Source: Aliiglaciecola sp. M165
Lineage (GTDB): Bacteria > Pseudomonadota > Gammaproteobacteria > Enterobacterales > Alteromonadaceae
Assembly: GCF_007197995.1 (NCBI RefSeq)
Contig: NZ_VKKH01000009.1
Location: 186,001 to 250,000, forward strand
Direction: 5' to 3'
Length of the DNA stretch: 64,000 bases
Shown: positions 26,482-38,200 of the stretch, in pieces
How positions within the stretch are numbered: position 1 is the first letter of the stretch
Layout of the letters: each line of letters opens with the position of its first letter
Made by a program: the position numbers and the translations under genes
Notes under the pieces: generated by a model
Database searches by the model: none
The model's input: the letters and a program-made list of their open reading frames with translations, nothing else
What the model was told of the DNA's origin: nothing

Positions 26482-27120
26482 ATGTTAGAATCCGAGTCGC
26501 AAATAACTCCTTCTCTCGATAAAAGGTTTCGTGGGTATTTTCCGGTCATTATTGATGTCGAGACCGCAGGGTTTAACGCTAAGACCGATGCATTACTTGA
26601 GTTGGCGGCGGTGACAGTGAAAATGGATGAAAAAGGGATTTTGCATCCTGACAAAACCTTTCACTATCACATTACGCCATTTGAGGGTGCTAATTTGGAA
26701 CAAGCTGCACTGGAATTTAATGGTATTGACCCGGATTGTGCATTGCGCGGGGCAATTGATGAGGCTGAAGCGTTAAAAGATTTGTGCAAACAGATCCGCA
26801 AGGCGCAAAAAGAAGCAGATTGCCAACGCTCGGTGATCGTCGCTCACAACGCTGCCTTTGATCAAGGATTTGTTAATGCGGCGATAGAGCGCAGCAATAT
26901 TAAGCGCACGCCATTCCACCCTTTTGTATCGTTTGATACTACCAGTTTGGCCGGTTTAACCTTGGGTCAAACCGTGCTAATCAAAGCGTGTGAGGCAGCA
27001 AAGATAGAATTCGACCAACGGGAAGCACATTCAGCGTTGTATGACACACGCAAAACGGCCGAATTGTTTTGTTATATGGTCAATCGTTGGCAAGAGCTTG
27101 GTGGTTGGCCATTACCCTAA
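26482..27120 (+). CDS. rnt: Ribonuclease T
   Basis: 3-prime exoribonuclease of the DEDDh family that trims tRNA and 5S rRNA ends; 212 residues (E. coli 215). Catalytic motifs: [10 protein letters not shown] near residue 22 (Asp, Glu), [14 protein letters not shown] near 120 (Asp) and [16 protein letters not shown] near 179 (His, Asp). Divergent from motY. Confidence 0.95.
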   Translation: MLESESQITPSLDKRFRGYFPVIIDVETAGFNAKTDALLELAAVTVKMDEKGILHPDKTFHYHITPFEGANLEQAALEFNGIDPDCALRGAIDEAEALKDLCKQIRKAQKEADCQRSVIVAHNAAFDQGFVNAAIERSNIKRTPFHPFVSFDTTSLAGLTLGQTVLIKACEAAKIEFDQREAHSALYDTRKTAELFCYMVNRWQELGGWPLP

Positions 27121-27151
27121 TCGCTGATTAGAGTAGACCTGACAACAAAGC

Positions 27152-28678
27152 TTAGTCTTCGCCGTCAACATCAATATTATGCATTTCAAGGTTACTCAAT
27201 TCTGTTTGGATCCCAGCAGATTTAGCGCCTTCTGAGCGCGCTCCGTCGACCCGTTCAAGATACGCTTGATCGATATCACCGGTGATATATTTGCCATCAA
27301 ATACTGACGTTTCAAAACGATTAATGCTCTGATTTTCTTCGCTTACCGCGTCTACCAAGTCTTGAATATCTTGGAAAATAAGTCCGTCAGCCTTGATTAA
27401 ATCGCTAATTTCGTCGATCTCGCGACCATAAGCAATCAACTCATTTGCACTAGGCATGTCGATACCATAAACGTTCGGAAAGCGGATTTCAGGTGCAGCC
27501 GAGGCAAAATATACTTTTTTCGCTCCAGATTCCCGTGCCATCTCGATAATTTGCTCAGAGGTAGTTCCACGAACAATGGAGTCGTCAACTAACAGCACGT
27601 TTTTGTCTTTGAATTCAGACTTAATGGCGTTGAGCTTGCGACGTACTGATTTTCTGCGCATGGTTTGCCCAGGCATGATAAACGTGCGGCCGATATAGCG
27701 GTTTTTCACATAACCTTGGCGATAAGGTAAATTTAGCTCAATAGCGATTTGTAGTGCCACATCCATGGATGTTTCAGGGATTGGAATAACAACATCGATG
27801 TCCAAATCAGCCCATTCCTTGGCAATTTTCTGACCAAGCTTTTTGCCCATATTGACGCGAGACGCATAAACAGAGATACCGTCGATAAAAGAGTCTGGGC
27901 GTGCAAAATAGACAAACTCAAATATACAAGGGGCATGAGATGGATTCTTTGCACATTGTTGGGTATGCAACTCGCCCTCTTCGGTAACGTAAATGGCTTC
28001 GCCTGGTGCTACATCGCGAATAAAAGTAAAACCAACGGCATCCAGCGCAACACTTTCTGAAGCGACCATATATTCATCGCCACTTTCCGTTTTGCGTTTT
28101 CCTAGGGCCAAAGGACGGATCCCATGGGGGTCTCTAAATGCAACCATACCGTTGCCAATGACCGCTGCGACAACCGCGTAAGCGCCGCGGATTTTATCAT
28201 GAACGTTCGACACCGCAGAAAATACCTGCTCAGGGGTTAACGTCAGGCCAGCACAATTTTGTAATTCGTGGGCAAAAATGTTGAGTAGTAACTCTGAATC
28301 GGACGTTGTATTAATATGGCGTCTGGCAATACGATAAACTTCGTCTTGCAATTCATGAGCATTGGTCAAATTGCCGTTATGCGCAAAAGCGATACCAAAA
28401 GGCGAATTGACATAAAATGGTTGAGCTTCTGCAGAACTAGAACTTCCAGCGGTTGGATAGCGTGCATGGCCAATACCAAAATTTCCAGTCAGACGCTTCA
28501 TATGTCGAGTGTGAAAAACATCACGGACTAAGCCATTGGCTTTGCGCAGATGAAACATGCCTTCATCAACTGTCATGATCCCAGCGGCATCTTGCCCTCT
28601 ATGTTGGAGCACGGTTAATGCATCGTACAAAGCTTGATTAACTGCGCTTTTACCCACTATTCCAACAATACCACACAT
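27152..28678 (-). CDS. purF: Amidophosphoribosyltransferase
   Basis: First committed step of purine synthesis: PRPP plus glutamine to phosphoribosylamine; cytoplasmic. 508 residues (E. coli 505). The start MCGIVGIVG exposes the catalytic Cys2 of the glutaminase domain; TSDSELLL near 125 and the PRPP site [14 protein letters not shown] near 367 mark the two domains. Last gene of the minus-strand run cvpA-purF, nine bases after cvpA. No hairpin terminator was recognised after it. Confidence 0.97.
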   Translation of the reverse strand: MCGIVGIVGKSAVNQALYDALTVLQHRGQDAAGIMTVDEGMFHLRKANGLVRDVFHTRHMKRLTGNFGIGHARYPTAGSSSSAEAQPFYVNSPFGIAFAHNGNLTNAHELQDEVYRIARRHINTTSDSELLLNIFAHELQNCAGLTLTPEQVFSAVSNVHDKIRGAYAVVAAVIGNGMVAFRDPHGIRPLALGKRKTESGDEYMVASESVALDAVGFTFIRDVAPGEAIYVTEEGELHTQQCAKNPSHAPCIFEFVYFARPDSFIDGISVYASRVNMGKKLGQKIAKEWADLDIDVVIPIPETSMDVALQIAIELNLPYRQGYVKNRYIGRTFIMPGQTMRRKSVRRKLNAIKSEFKDKNVLLVDDSIVRGTTSEQIIEMARESGAKKVYFASAAPEIRFPNVYGIDMPSANELIAYGREIDEISDLIKADGLIFQDIQDLVDAVSEENQSINRFETSVFDGKYITGDIDQAYLERVDGARSEGAKSAGIQTELSNLEMHNIDVDGED

Positions 28679-28687
28679 GCGATTTAC

Positions 28688-29179
28688 CTATATATTCGGT
28701 TTTATAAAACTTGAATTATCTTGTATATAACTAAAGAACCACTCGATAACAGGAGTGAATTCTGGAATGAGAATTGAACCTGTCCAGCCGCTAGAATCTG
28801 CCGCAGCGGTAAAGGTATCTAAGAAAAACAGACCTGCACTAACAATTAACACGCCTCGCAAGGCTCCAAATACTGATCCGAGGGCTCTATCGGTTCCGGT
28901 CAGACCGGTAAACTGTACAAGCTGTGAAATGAGGTAATTCACTAATCCGCCAAGAATTAGCGTACTGACAAACAAAATCAGAATCGACACACCGTTTTTA
29001 ATCAATTGATCATTAAAGTGGGTCATGTAAACAGCGAGATTTTCGTAAAATTGACTAGCGATAAAAAAGGCGGCGAACCAAATCGCCAAAGAGATAGCCT
29101 CTTTGACAAAACCACGGATCAGACTAATGATGGTGGAAAGAGCGATAACACCAATAATGGTGAAGTCAATCCAATTCAT
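28688..29179 (-). CDS. cvpA: Colicin V production protein CvpA
   Basis: Inner-membrane protein of 163 residues with four hydrophobic segments; start [27 protein letters not shown] is characteristic. Required for colicin V export in E. coli and for envelope stress resistance elsewhere; biochemical role unknown. Directly upstream of purF as in E. coli. Confidence 0.93.
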   Translation of the reverse strand: MNWIDFTIIGVIALSTIISLIRGFVKEAISLAIWFAAFFIASQFYENLAVYMTHFNDQLIKNGVSILILFVSTLILGGLVNYLISQLVQFTGLTGTDRALGSVFGALRGVLIVSAGLFFLDTFTAAADSSGWTGSILIPEFTPVIEWFFSYIQDNSSFIKPNI

Positions 29180-29254
29180 AATGATACAGTCACACTAGTG
29201 TTGGTTCGTTGAAATCGCGCGCATTCTATCAGAGATTGAAACTTTTTCTAGCAC

Positions 29255-29929
29255 TCATTTCACTGTAAAGGGTGTAACGCGCCCCTGTAATTTGGTCAAT
29301 TCCAGTAAATGTGGCAGCGCATTTTCCAGCACTGCTTTGTCTAAATCTGGACCAACAAACACTTTGGTGAGTTCTCCAGTGCTGGTTTTTACCGGACGAC
29401 TAAAAGCTCGATATCCAGAATCTTTTAATTTGTTGAGTAGCTCTCTCACGTTCTTTTGATGTCTGAAAACGCCTAATTGCACGACCCAGCCTGCTTCTTC
29501 GAGCAGACTATCCGCTCCTAAACTCTGTGCGACGGATGTAGTTACAGGTGGTTCAACAGCAATATCGACAAGAGGACGGTCTTCAACAGGACGATCTTGC
29601 ACCTCGTTGAGAGCTGCGCCCTCAACCTTATCTTGTGCTGTCGAAACGTTCTCTACTGGCTCGACTGCAGTAGGCTGTTCGTCCATATCAAAATCATCAG
29701 TCGCGACATCAGGAATGATTTCTGCTTTGCGTTCTACTTGCTGTTTAACTTGTTCTTGGGGAAAGGTTTCAGATTCTGAAACAGGCCTCATCTGAGGAGG
29801 GGTTGGAAGTTCAACAAATAAATCCTGGTTGGTTTGTTTTTTCCCACCGAGAATATCTGGTAAAAAGATGACCGCAAGAGCCACGACGATTATGGTTCCA
29901 ACTAAGCGATTTTGTAACGCAGAAGACAA
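29255..29929 (-). CDS. dedD: SPOR-domain cell-division protein, DedD-like
   Basis: 224 residues. One membrane segment near the start (TIIVVALAVIFLPDILGG), an acidic Pro/Glu-rich linker, and a SPOR domain over about 145-224 (WVVQLGVFRHQKNVRELLNKLKDSGY, VFVGPDLDKAV). SPOR domains bind denuded septal peptidoglycan. Position between folC and cvpA matches E. coli dedD (220 residues), which supports the name. Confidence 0.88.
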   Translation of the reverse strand: MSSALQNRLVGTIIVVALAVIFLPDILGGKKQTNQDLFVELPTPPQMRPVSESETFPQEQVKQQVERKAEIIPDVATDDFDMDEQPTAVEPVENVSTAQDKVEGAALNEVQDRPVEDRPLVDIAVEPPVTTSVAQSLGADSLLEEAGWVVQLGVFRHQKNVRELLNKLKDSGYRAFSRPVKTSTGELTKVFVGPDLDKAVLENALPHLLELTKLQGRVTPFTVK

Positions 29930-29990
29930 TGATTTTCCCTCTTAGGTTTGCAATAAGCGCCTTTTATCGACAGGCCAGTGGCAGAAATGT

Positions 29991-31265
29991 TCAATTAGCC
30001 AACACATTCATAACTTGGCTAACGGTGAAAAACGAACCAAATACAATCACCATATCATCCTTTTCTGCATCCTCTATTGCCTGTTGATAGGCCAATTCTA
30101 CCGATTCAAATGTTAACACCTTTTGCGTCCATGTTAGCACTGATTTTAATGTCTCGTTCGGTGCACCTCGAGGTGCATCAAGTGATGCAACATACCACAA
30201 TGCATCGAGGGAATTAAGGCATTTTAAACTAGTTTCTACGTCTTTATCTGCCAACATTGCCACAACAATTCGAAGAGTTTTATATGGTTGCTGCAAAATA
30301 CGCTGTTTGAGATAGCCAACGGCCTGGGGGTTATGGGCAACATCTAAAAACACCTTGGGAGAAGATCTCACCTGCTGAAATCTGCCTGGTAATCGTGTCT
30401 CAGCGATTAATTTGCTAACGCTTTTATCACTAAGTGAAATGTTTAAAACCGATAACACCTGCAACGCAGTGGACGCATTTTGAATCGGAATATGTGGAAA
30501 AGGCAGTTCGGTGTAGTGCGCTTGACCATTGTGCCATTGCCAATGATGTTTATCCTTTGTGTAGGTAAAACTCTTTCCTTGCCAACTGGTGTTTGCATTA
30601 AAACGCTGGCATTCACTGACTAACGATTGCGGCGGCTGCTCATCTCCGATAACGGCTGGAATGTTGTGCCTTAAGATCCCGGCTTTTTCAACGGCAATGA
30701 GTTCGCGGGTATCCCCCAGCCAGTCTTGGTGATCAAGATCTATATTGGTGATCACCGCCAAATCTGGCTTGACCACGTTGACCGCATCCAATCTGCCACC
30801 TAGACCGACCTCAAGTAACACGTAGTCAACGTTAAAACGTTTAATTAAAACAAAAGCTGCCAGGGTGGCAAATTCAAAAAAAGTGAGCGAGATATTGCCT
30901 CTGGCTTTCTCAACTTGCATAAATGCAGCGACATGGTCTGCGTCAGTCAAAAGTTGATCATTGACCCGAACACGCTCTTTGTAATCAATTAAATGAGGCG
31001 AGCTGTATACAGCAACGGTTTTGTTTGCCATTAACAAGCCGTTTTCGATCATTCTGCACGTTGTACCCTTGCCGTTTGTGCCAGCGACAGTGACAACACG
31101 CTGTGCAGAGAAATCCAATCCAAGTTTTGTGAAAACGCTTTGTGTGCGTTCCAGTCCCATGTCGATATTTTTCGGATGGATCGACAGCAGGTAATCGGTC
31201 CATTGGTGGAGAGACCAGGATAAGTTTGGCTTATCCTGGCTGACAACAGATTTTTGCTCTGACAT
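29991..31265 (-). CDS. folC: Bifunctional dihydrofolate synthase / folylpolyglutamate synthase
   Basis: Mur-ligase-fold enzyme adding glutamate to dihydropteroate and folates; 424 residues (E. coli 422). P-loop VAGTNGKGTTCRMIE near residue 61, DYVLLEVGLGGRLDAVNVV near 149, ITNIDLDHQDWLG near 171 and DVAHNPQAVGYL near 319 are family signatures. Its ATG overlaps the accD stop codon by one base (TAATG), so translation is probably coupled. Confidence 0.96.
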   Translation of the reverse strand: MSEQKSVVSQDKPNLSWSLHQWTDYLLSIHPKNIDMGLERTQSVFTKLGLDFSAQRVVTVAGTNGKGTTCRMIENGLLMANKTVAVYSSPHLIDYKERVRVNDQLLTDADHVAAFMQVEKARGNISLTFFEFATLAAFVLIKRFNVDYVLLEVGLGGRLDAVNVVKPDLAVITNIDLDHQDWLGDTRELIAVEKAGILRHNIPAVIGDEQPPQSLVSECQRFNANTSWQGKSFTYTKDKHHWQWHNGQAHYTELPFPHIPIQNASTALQVLSVLNISLSDKSVSKLIAETRLPGRFQQVRSSPKVFLDVAHNPQAVGYLKQRILQQPYKTLRIVVAMLADKDVETSLKCLNSLDALWYVASLDAPRGAPNETLKSVLTWTQKVLTFESVELAYQQAIEDAEKDDMVIVFGSFFTVSQVMNVLAN

Positions 31266-32113
31266 TAGTGCGAAGTGTGATGTAACTTCTTAAGCACACC
31301 GTGAATTTTGTCTCGCAATTCGCGACGATCAACGATCATATCAATTGCGCCTTTGTCTAACAAAAATTCACTGCGCTGAAATCCCTCAGGTAGGGTTTCT
31401 CTTACTGTCTGTTCAATAACACGAGGACCAGCAAAACCGATCAAGGCTTTTGGCTCAGCGATATTGATGTCACCCAACATGGCAAGACTGGCCGAAACGC
31501 CTCCCATGGTTGGATCGGTTAACACCGAAATATAAGGTAGTCCTTTTTTGCTCAATCGGGCAAGCGCAGCACTGGTTTTTGCCATCTGCATAAGAGAAAA
31601 AAGAGCTTCTTGCATTCTCGCACCGCCACTGGTTGAAAAACAAATCAACGGTGTGTTGTTTTCTAAACAGGATTCCACAGCTTTGACAAATCGCGCCCCT
31701 ACTACCGATGCCATAGAGCCACCCATGAATGAAAATTCAAACACGGCACACACTACGGGCATCCCTTTAAGCTTGCCCTGCATGACAACCAAAGCATCTT
31801 TTTCTTTAGTCGCTTTTTGTGCTGCACTGATACGATCTTTGTAGCGTTTTGAGTCTTTAAATTTCAAAATGTCTTGAGGTTCTAACTCTTCGCCAATTTC
31901 TTTGCGATCAGCTTGATCCAAGAATGTATTGATTCGAGCGCGAGCGGTAATTCGCATGTGATGGTCGCACTTGGGGCAAACCTCTAGCTGCTTTTCCAAT
32001 TCGGTTTTATACAATACAGCCCCGCAAGACCCACATTTTGTCCAGATCCCCTCAGGAACGTTACTTTTAGTCGCGGACTGAGTGCGTGGTAATATTTTTT
32101 GTATCCAACTCAT
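31265..32113 (-). CDS. accD: Acetyl-CoA carboxylase carboxyltransferase subunit beta
   Basis: Carboxyltransferase subunit in malonyl-CoA formation, with AccA. 282 residues (E. coli 304). A zinc ribbon near residues 27-49 (CGSC and CPKC) precedes the crotonase-like domain with [12 protein letters not shown] near 130, [12 protein letters not shown] near 156 and [13 protein letters not shown] near 203. Overlaps folC by one base. Its promoter is presumably in the 186 bases between it and truA, where I could not define the boxes. Confidence 0.96.
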   Translation of the reverse strand: MSWIQKILPRTQSATKSNVPEGIWTKCGSCGAVLYKTELEKQLEVCPKCDHHMRITARARINTFLDQADRKEIGEELEPQDILKFKDSKRYKDRISAAQKATKEKDALVVMQGKLKGMPVVCAVFEFSFMGGSMASVVGARFVKAVESCLENNTPLICFSTSGGARMQEALFSLMQMAKTSAALARLSKKGLPYISVLTDPTMGGVSASLAMLGDINIAEPKALIGFAGPRVIEQTVRETLPEGFQRSEFLLDKGAIDMIVDRRELRDKIHGVLKKLHHTSH

Positions 32114-32299
32114 TTAACTTTTCCTAAATGCATTTAAAAGCGGCATGTTTGACGCTATTTTCGCCAAATTAACAACGAAAACAATTTATCGCGCCATTAA
32201 AGCATAGTTTGCGCGAAGCAAGAAAACAAAACTGGTCTAAGAAGTCGATTTGGCGTTGCTTATAATAAAGTTCAAGGGGCCTTTTTCAAGCAAGAATAC

Positions 32300-33097
32300 T
32301 CAAATGAATACTGGACCCAGAGGAATTTCCGGCACGCCAAAGTGTTCTGGATAAATCACCTTAACTAAATATAATCCATTCGGTTTAGCCGTGGCGCCGG
32401 CTTTGGTACGATCTTTTAATTCCAACATGTCCTGCATCCACGTCACTGGCTGCTCACCACTGCCTATCACAATTAAGCTTCCAGCGATATTTCTTACCAT
32501 GTGGTGCACAAACGCATTGGCTTGAACATCTATCATGATGTATTCGCCTTTGCGTGTCACGTCGATATGTTTAAGACGACGAATGGGCGATTTTGATTGG
32601 CATAGCGACGCTCTAAATGCGCTGAAGTCATGTTCACCGACCAAACACTGGGCGGCTTCATGCATCTTTTCATGATCTAGCTGTGCGTATACGTGAGTGA
32701 CACCTTTATTCATAATCGCTGGACGAAAGGGGTTATTAAAAATGATGTAACGGTATCGCCTTGCCGTTGCAGAAAAACGGGCGTGAAAATCACTGCTCAT
32801 GTTTTTCACCCATTTAACGGCAATATCGTCGGGTAAGTTTGCGTTAACGCCTAATGTCCAACCTCTCTCTGGCCTTGTAACTGGTGAATCAAAATGTACC
32901 ACTTGTCCTGTAGAATGCACGCCTGCATCGGTTCGACCTGCACATTGTACTTGAATAGGACAGTTGGCGACCTTACTCAAGGCTGATTCCAAATGACTTT
33001 GCACACTGGCGGCGTGAGATTGCCTCTGCCAGCCGTAGTACCCTGAGCCATCATATTCTATACCCAAAGCAACTCTTGTTAGCGCTTGTTCTTCCAC
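32300..33097 (-). CDS. truA: tRNA pseudouridine(38-40) synthase
   Basis: Converts U38-U40 of the anticodon arm to pseudouridine. About 265 residues from the preferred GTG at 33095-33097; the frame is open to a TTG at 33139. [16 protein letters not shown] starts the fold, [19 protein letters not shown] near residue 50 carries the catalytic aspartate, and [19 protein letters not shown] near 190 is conserved. The start is uncertain: GTG at 33112 is also possible and no site has a strong Shine-Dalgarno. Next to accD as in E. coli. Confidence 0.95.
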   Translation of the reverse strand: MEEQALTRVALGIEYDGSGYYGWQRQSHAASVQSHLESALSKVANCPIQVQCAGRTDAGVHSTGQVVHFDSPVTRPERGWTLGVNANLPDDIAVKWVKNMSSDFHARFSATARRYRYIIFNNPFRPAIMNKGVTHVYAQLDHEKMHEAAQCLVGEHDFSAFRASLCQSKSPIRRLKHIDVTRKGEYIMIDVQANAFVHHMVRNIAGSLIVIGSGEQPVTWMQDMLELKDRTKAGATAKPNGLYLVKVIYPEHFGVPEIPLGPVFI

Positions 33098-33287
33098 TAA
33101 AATTAGTCTCACTTCATTGTGCTTACTTGAAATAAGCAATTGAGTTAAAAACGTATTGTAATTTATATTTTTAACCAGTGCACAAGTGCTTGAAACTAGA
33201 CCTAATAATTACGGCCGGCAATTGACGTTAATGACCTTGAACGATTAAAGTGCATTATCGCAACCAATTGCTTTAGCCAGGATCGAT

Positions 33288-34436
33288 ATGAAGATAATTA
33301 TACTGGGGATTGCGCTGCTATTCAGCGGCTTTCCACTCCATGCGCAAACTTCACCTTACTTCCCTGAAAAAGGGCAATGGCAAAGCAAATCCCCTAGTGA
33401 AGTAAATCTGGATCAAGATACACTGCAACGAGCGGTGGAATTTGCCTTAAATAACGAATATTCAGGCGCCAAAGATCTACGCAGAGCAATTTTGAAAGGG
33501 TTTGAGCGCGAACCTTTTCACGAAATACTCGGACCGACAAAAAAACGGGGCGGTCCTGCGGGTTTGATTGTTAAAGATGGCTTTATCGTTGCTAAGTGGG
33601 GTGATCCCGAGCGTGTTGACATGACATTCAGTGTGACAAAAAGTTACCTGTCAACCATTGCTGGATTAGCTTATGACAAGGGGTTGATAGATGATGTCAA
33701 TTCGAAGCTCGACAACTATGTTTGGGATGGAAGCTTCGCCGGCGCTCACAACAGCCAAATAGAATGGCAGCATTTACTCAATCAATCGTCTGATTGGTCG
33801 GGTGAATTGTTTAGCATCAAGGATTGGGCTGACAGGCCGCCTAGAGAAGGCGGTTTAGATGACTGGCAAAGGCGAGTGTTAAATCCTCCAGGAACAGCCA
33901 TGGAATACAATGATGTCCGGGTCAATTTGCTCGCATATTCTTTATTGCATACTTGGCGTACTCCTCTTCCACAAGTGCTCAAAAAACATGTCATGGATCC
34001 TATTGGAGCCTCAACAACCTGGCGGTGGTTTGGCTATGATCATGCTTGGGTAAATATTGATGGGATTAAAATGCAATCGGTCACGGGCGGAGGACACTCT
34101 GGAGGCGGTGTGTTTGTCTCGACGTTGGACCAGGCAAGGTTTGGTTTACTTTTCACCCGAGATGGTAAGTGGGAAAACCAACAAGTTATCTCATCAAAAT
34201 GGATAGATATGGCCACTGAATCTTCACCCGCACATCAAAGTTATGGCTACATGTGGTGGATTAACAAAGGCCCAAGAAAATGGTCTGAAGTGGACGATGA
34301 ATCGATATTTTATGCTGCGGGCTTCGGTGGCAATTTTGTCGTTGTCGACCAAAAAAACGATTTGCTAATTGTCACACGTTGGTTAGAACCAAATAAAATT
34401 GGCCAGTTGGTGTCTATTGTTAAGGAAGCATTATGA
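33288..34436 (+). CDS. Exported serine hydrolase, beta-lactamase class C fold
   Basis: 382 residues with signal peptide 1-19 (IIILGIALLFSGFPLHA). FSVTKSYLSTIAG near residue 110 (S-x-x-K), MEYNDVRVNLLAYS near 204 (Y-x-N) and GGGHSGGGVF near 265 identify the Beta-lactamase/CubicO fold. The final domain has YMWWINKGP and FYAAGFGGNFVVVD. Probably an esterase or peptidase. It overlaps the following SDR gene by four bases (ATGA), so the two form an operon, inserted on the opposite strand between truA and fimV. Confidence 0.85.
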   Translation: MKIIILGIALLFSGFPLHAQTSPYFPEKGQWQSKSPSEVNLDQDTLQRAVEFALNNEYSGAKDLRRAILKGFEREPFHEILGPTKKRGGPAGLIVKDGFIVAKWGDPERVDMTFSVTKSYLSTIAGLAYDKGLIDDVNSKLDNYVWDGSFAGAHNSQIEWQHLLNQSSDWSGELFSIKDWADRPPREGGLDDWQRRVLNPPGTAMEYNDVRVNLLAYSLLHTWRTPLPQVLKKHVMDPIGASTTWRWFGYDHAWVNIDGIKMQSVTGGGHSGGGVFVSTLDQARFGLLFTRDGKWENQQVISSKWIDMATESSPAHQSYGYMWWINKGPRKWSEVDDESIFYAAGFGGNFVVVDQKNDLLIVTRWLEPNKIGQLVSIVKEAL

Positions 34437-35182
34437 CCCCAAATAGTATTGCAATTGTCACCGGTAGTAGCCGAGGTATTGGTCGCCAGACTGCTTTGAT
34501 GTTATCAGAACAAGGCTACAAGGTGGGTGTAAACTTTATACAAGACAGAGTATCTGCCCAATCTTTGATCAATGACATTGATTGTTGCGGTGGGCAAGGT
34601 TTTTTATTACCGGGCGACATGAGTGATGAAAAAACTATTTGTGACGTATTTGAGCAAGCAGACAAACATGGTTTATTGCGGGTATTGGTAAATAATGTAG
34701 GAATTGTTGCTCAACAATCGTCACTGCTTGGCATGGACAGCCAGCGAATACACAAAATAATCGATACAAATCTGATTGGGCCCATGCTGTGTTGCCAACA
34801 AGCTGTCAAACGCATGATGGAACAAAACCCAAAAGATAAACGCTGTATTATCAATATTTCATCGATAGCAAGTAAAACGGGGTCACCGAATGAGTATGTG
34901 GATTACGCGGCGAGCAAAGGTGGCTTGGACTCTTTCACCATAGGTCTGGCGAAAGAAGTTGCCAAGTATGGGATACGTGTCAATGGTGTTCGACCTGGCA
35001 CAGTAGATACGGATATACATCGACTTGGTGGTGAGCCTGAACGAGCAAAAAGCATTGCCAAAATTATCCCTATGCAGCGACCAGGCACTGCCCATGAAGT
35101 AGGCAAAACCGTTGCATGGCTTGCTTCAGATGAAGCCTCGTATATGACAGGTACAATTATAGATGTGGCAGGGGGTCTTTGA
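34433..35182 (+). CDS. Short-chain dehydrogenase/reductase (SDR)
   Basis: 249 residues, classical SDR. Cofactor motif TGSSRGIGRQTA near residue 11, NNVGI near 88, catalytic Ser in NISSIASKTGS near 140 and Y-x-x-x-K in YVDYAASKGGLDSF near 156, ending in TIIDVAGGL. Residues after the first beta strand suggest NADP(H), and 3-oxoacyl reductase-like activity is the usual annotation; the substrate is unknown. Coupled by a four-base overlap to the serine hydrolase. Confidence 0.9.
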   Translation: MTPNSIAIVTGSSRGIGRQTALMLSEQGYKVGVNFIQDRVSAQSLINDIDCCGGQGFLLPGDMSDEKTICDVFEQADKHGLLRVLVNNVGIVAQQSSLLGMDSQRIHKIIDTNLIGPMLCCQQAVKRMMEQNPKDKRCIINISSIASKTGSPNEYVDYAASKGGLDSFTIGLAKEVAKYGIRVNGVRPGTVDTDIHRLGGEPERAKSIAKIIPMQRPGTAHEVGKTVAWLASDEASYMTGTIIDVAGGL

Positions 35183-35256
35183 GCTTTGCATCGAGTTCGC
35201 CAAGTAAAAAGCAAAACGCCTTATTTACAAAAGCTCATATTCGAAATCTATTATCC

Positions 35257-38200
35257 CTAGACCAATTTTTCCAACAACTCTTTGGCTTCAGCTTGCTGTG
35301 ATTCATCACCTTTTTCGAGAATCTCTTCAAGAATTTCTTTGGCCGAGTCTAAATTATCAGTTTCGATATAGGCTTGGGCAAGGTCGAGTTTTGCCCCCAC
35401 ACCATTATCGCCATCTACGTCCACTTGTTGGATTTCACCAATGCCTGCATAAGAATCCAACGCAGCATCTAAATTAAGTTCACGTTCGGTGTCACCATCG
35501 CTTTCAGCTTCAATACTTTCGTTGATAAGATCATCAACATCAAGAAAGTCTGACTCGTTATCTTGTGCTTCTGCGGAAGCCCCTTCACTTTCCGTCTCAG
35601 ATAAAAGTGCGTCTAAATCAAGTCCAGTTTCTTCAAGGATCGCTTCTTTTTCGGCGACGTCGTCAACATCGTCAATACTTTCCAGCAGTTCATCAAAATC
35701 TGTTTTTTCAAGCTCGTCAATTGATGCGGTCTCTTCAGCTTCCGATGTCGATAACCAGTCACCAAGCCCAGGCAGATCTTCCAATTCAACATCATCTTCC
35801 TGTTTAGCGGCTGAATCCCCAGTCTCTTCTTCGAGTGAAGATTCATCGAAGGAACGCAGAGCCTCATTTAGGTCAGCGTCATCAAATCCGTCATCGTGGT
35901 CAGAGGCAATGCTATCCAAATCGCCGATACTTGGAATTTCATCATCGAGTTCAGAAATGACTTTTTCAATATCGTCGGCTCTGTCATCAGGGATGATTTC
36001 GTCGAGTTGCACTTCACCTTTTGCCTCACTGACAAGGTCTTCGACACTATCAGACTCTTCGAAACCGTTGTTTTCGGAAGATATTTCCTGCTCAAACTCT
36101 TCCAAGGCTTTATCTAATTCTGGGATATCAGCTAATTCATCAGAAGAAGATGCAGGTTCGTCACCGTCAGATGCAAGGTCATCTTCAACATCGAGCTGCC
36201 CAGCAGATTCAAGCTCTTCACTGGCATCTGGCTCCGGCGCAGACTCTTGTTCGGATTGTCCTTCTAAACTGTTGTCTAATTCCGCTAACAATTCATCTGC
36301 TGATACCGATGAAATTGATTCATCTTTGATGTTTTCTTGCTCTAGCAAAGCATCAATATCATCAATGGCTAATTCAGGTTCTTGTTGGTCACCAGATTCT
36401 GTGGCTGCCGGTTCTTCTGAGGGACTTTCTTGCTCCAGCAAAGCGTCAATATCATCAACGGCTAGTTCAGATTCTTGTTCATCACTAGATTCTGCAGACG
36501 CTGCATCCTCTGAGGAGCTTTCTTGCTCTAACAAAGCATCAATATCATCCGCTGCTAGTGCCGATTCCTCATCGACAACTTCAGCCGCATCCCCAACTTC
36601 TGGCTCTCCTTGGGAACCTGTATCTTGTTCTTTTTCACTTTCGGCAGTGCTGTCTTCAACACTTTGCAATATGTCGTCTATATTGACTTCGTCTTGTTCG
36701 GTTCCTGTCTGCGATTCTGAATCAACAGTCGGTGTATTTTCCAACAAAGACTCAATTTCATCTAAGGATTGTTCACCAAGCGATCCCTCAACAGGATCGT
36801 CGAGCATGTCGTCTAGTCCCTCAGACAGAGTATCTAATGCTTGTATGTCCATTTGTTGTTCGGCGTCTGCAGACGAAGTATCAGTATTTTCAGTGACATC
36901 TTGATCGTCTTCATCTTCTTCGAGCATGCCGCCCATTTGTTCAAGCTGCTCAATTTCATTGAGCAATTCATCCGTTACTTTGTCGAGCTGTTCGTTTTGA
37001 GAACTAATCTCTTTATCAATGTTTTGCAACATCTCTTCGTTCATCAAATCCGGATCTTCGGAGATAATAGATTCTGGTAATTCAGGCTCTGGCTGCTCTA
37101 AAAGCTCATCGATGCTGATCTCAGGTTTTTCAGGTTCATCATCAATTGCGGCTTTCGCCATCACGGGTGCTTCGCCAGCGTCAGATGCTGGTTCTGGTTG
37201 CGAAGCGGAATCCATTATTTCGTCAACATTAAGCTCTTGTGTCTGCTGCTCAAGCTCTTCATCTAATGAGGCGCCCAAGTCCTCTTCAGAAATGTCTATA
37301 CCGCCATCGGTCTCTTCATCACTTGATTCGGCGAGTAATTCAGACGCGTCTTCATCTAATAAACTGTCTAACTCGGCATCTGAGCCAGATAAATCGCCAA
37401 TGTCGTCACTGACTGTCGATTCTAAATCATCGAGTTCACTATCAATATCAGCCAACAGATCATCATCAGATTCATCAAATAGATTGTCCAAATCTTCCTG
37501 ATCTAGCAAGCCATCATCATCATCCAGTGCGTCGGTAGCCTCCTCAATAATCGGATCTAAACTTTCATCATCTAGGTCGTCAAAACTTTCAAATTCATCG
37601 TCAAGTGCAGTGTCTAATGACTCTTCAAGTTCATCAGACAACACGTCATCAAGAAGATCTTCATCGCCGAATAAATCGTCGTCGTTGTCTTCGTCTAACT
37701 CTTCACTGAGTTCACTGGTTAAAGCGTCTGCCAAGTCATCCATTTCATCGCTTTGCTCTAACACTGCTGCATGGATCTCATCATGCGAGGGTTCCGAACT
37801 GTCAGTAGACGTTTTGTTTCTGCGAATTAGCCACATGGCGAAGCCGCCAAGTAAACTAATTGACATCAGCACAGTTAAGAAAATCAGAAAAATCGGATCG
37901 GTCAGCCAAGCGAAACTGTCACTTTCCATTTCCGCTTTACGTTGAGCTTCAGCTTCTCTGGAAATCGATAACAGCTCGTTTTGCAGGGATAACATCTGGT
38001 CCATCTGCACCTGCAGCTCTTCATCTACGCGGCCACGTAAACTTCCGATCTCTTGATCAACCGTATCCAATCTTTCGACCAGCTTACGATTTTCATTGAG
38101 AAGAGATTGAACGCTGTCGATCGACTCGGCAAATTGCTGCCGTATTGCCATAAACTGGCGATTTTGTTCCTGATCCAAAGCGGTGAGCTTTTGTTCGATA

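Noticed and set aside
36335-36555. Regularly spaced repeats considered as CRISPR
   Set aside because: They are in-frame protein repeats with similar spacers inside fimV; no cas genes nearby. No CRISPR array was seen in the window.
35489-36904. Long Ser-rich open frame of 471 codons on the plus strand
   Set aside because: It is antisense to the acidic region of fimV; Asp/Glu/Ser-rich codons read backwards give a stop-free Ser-rich frame.
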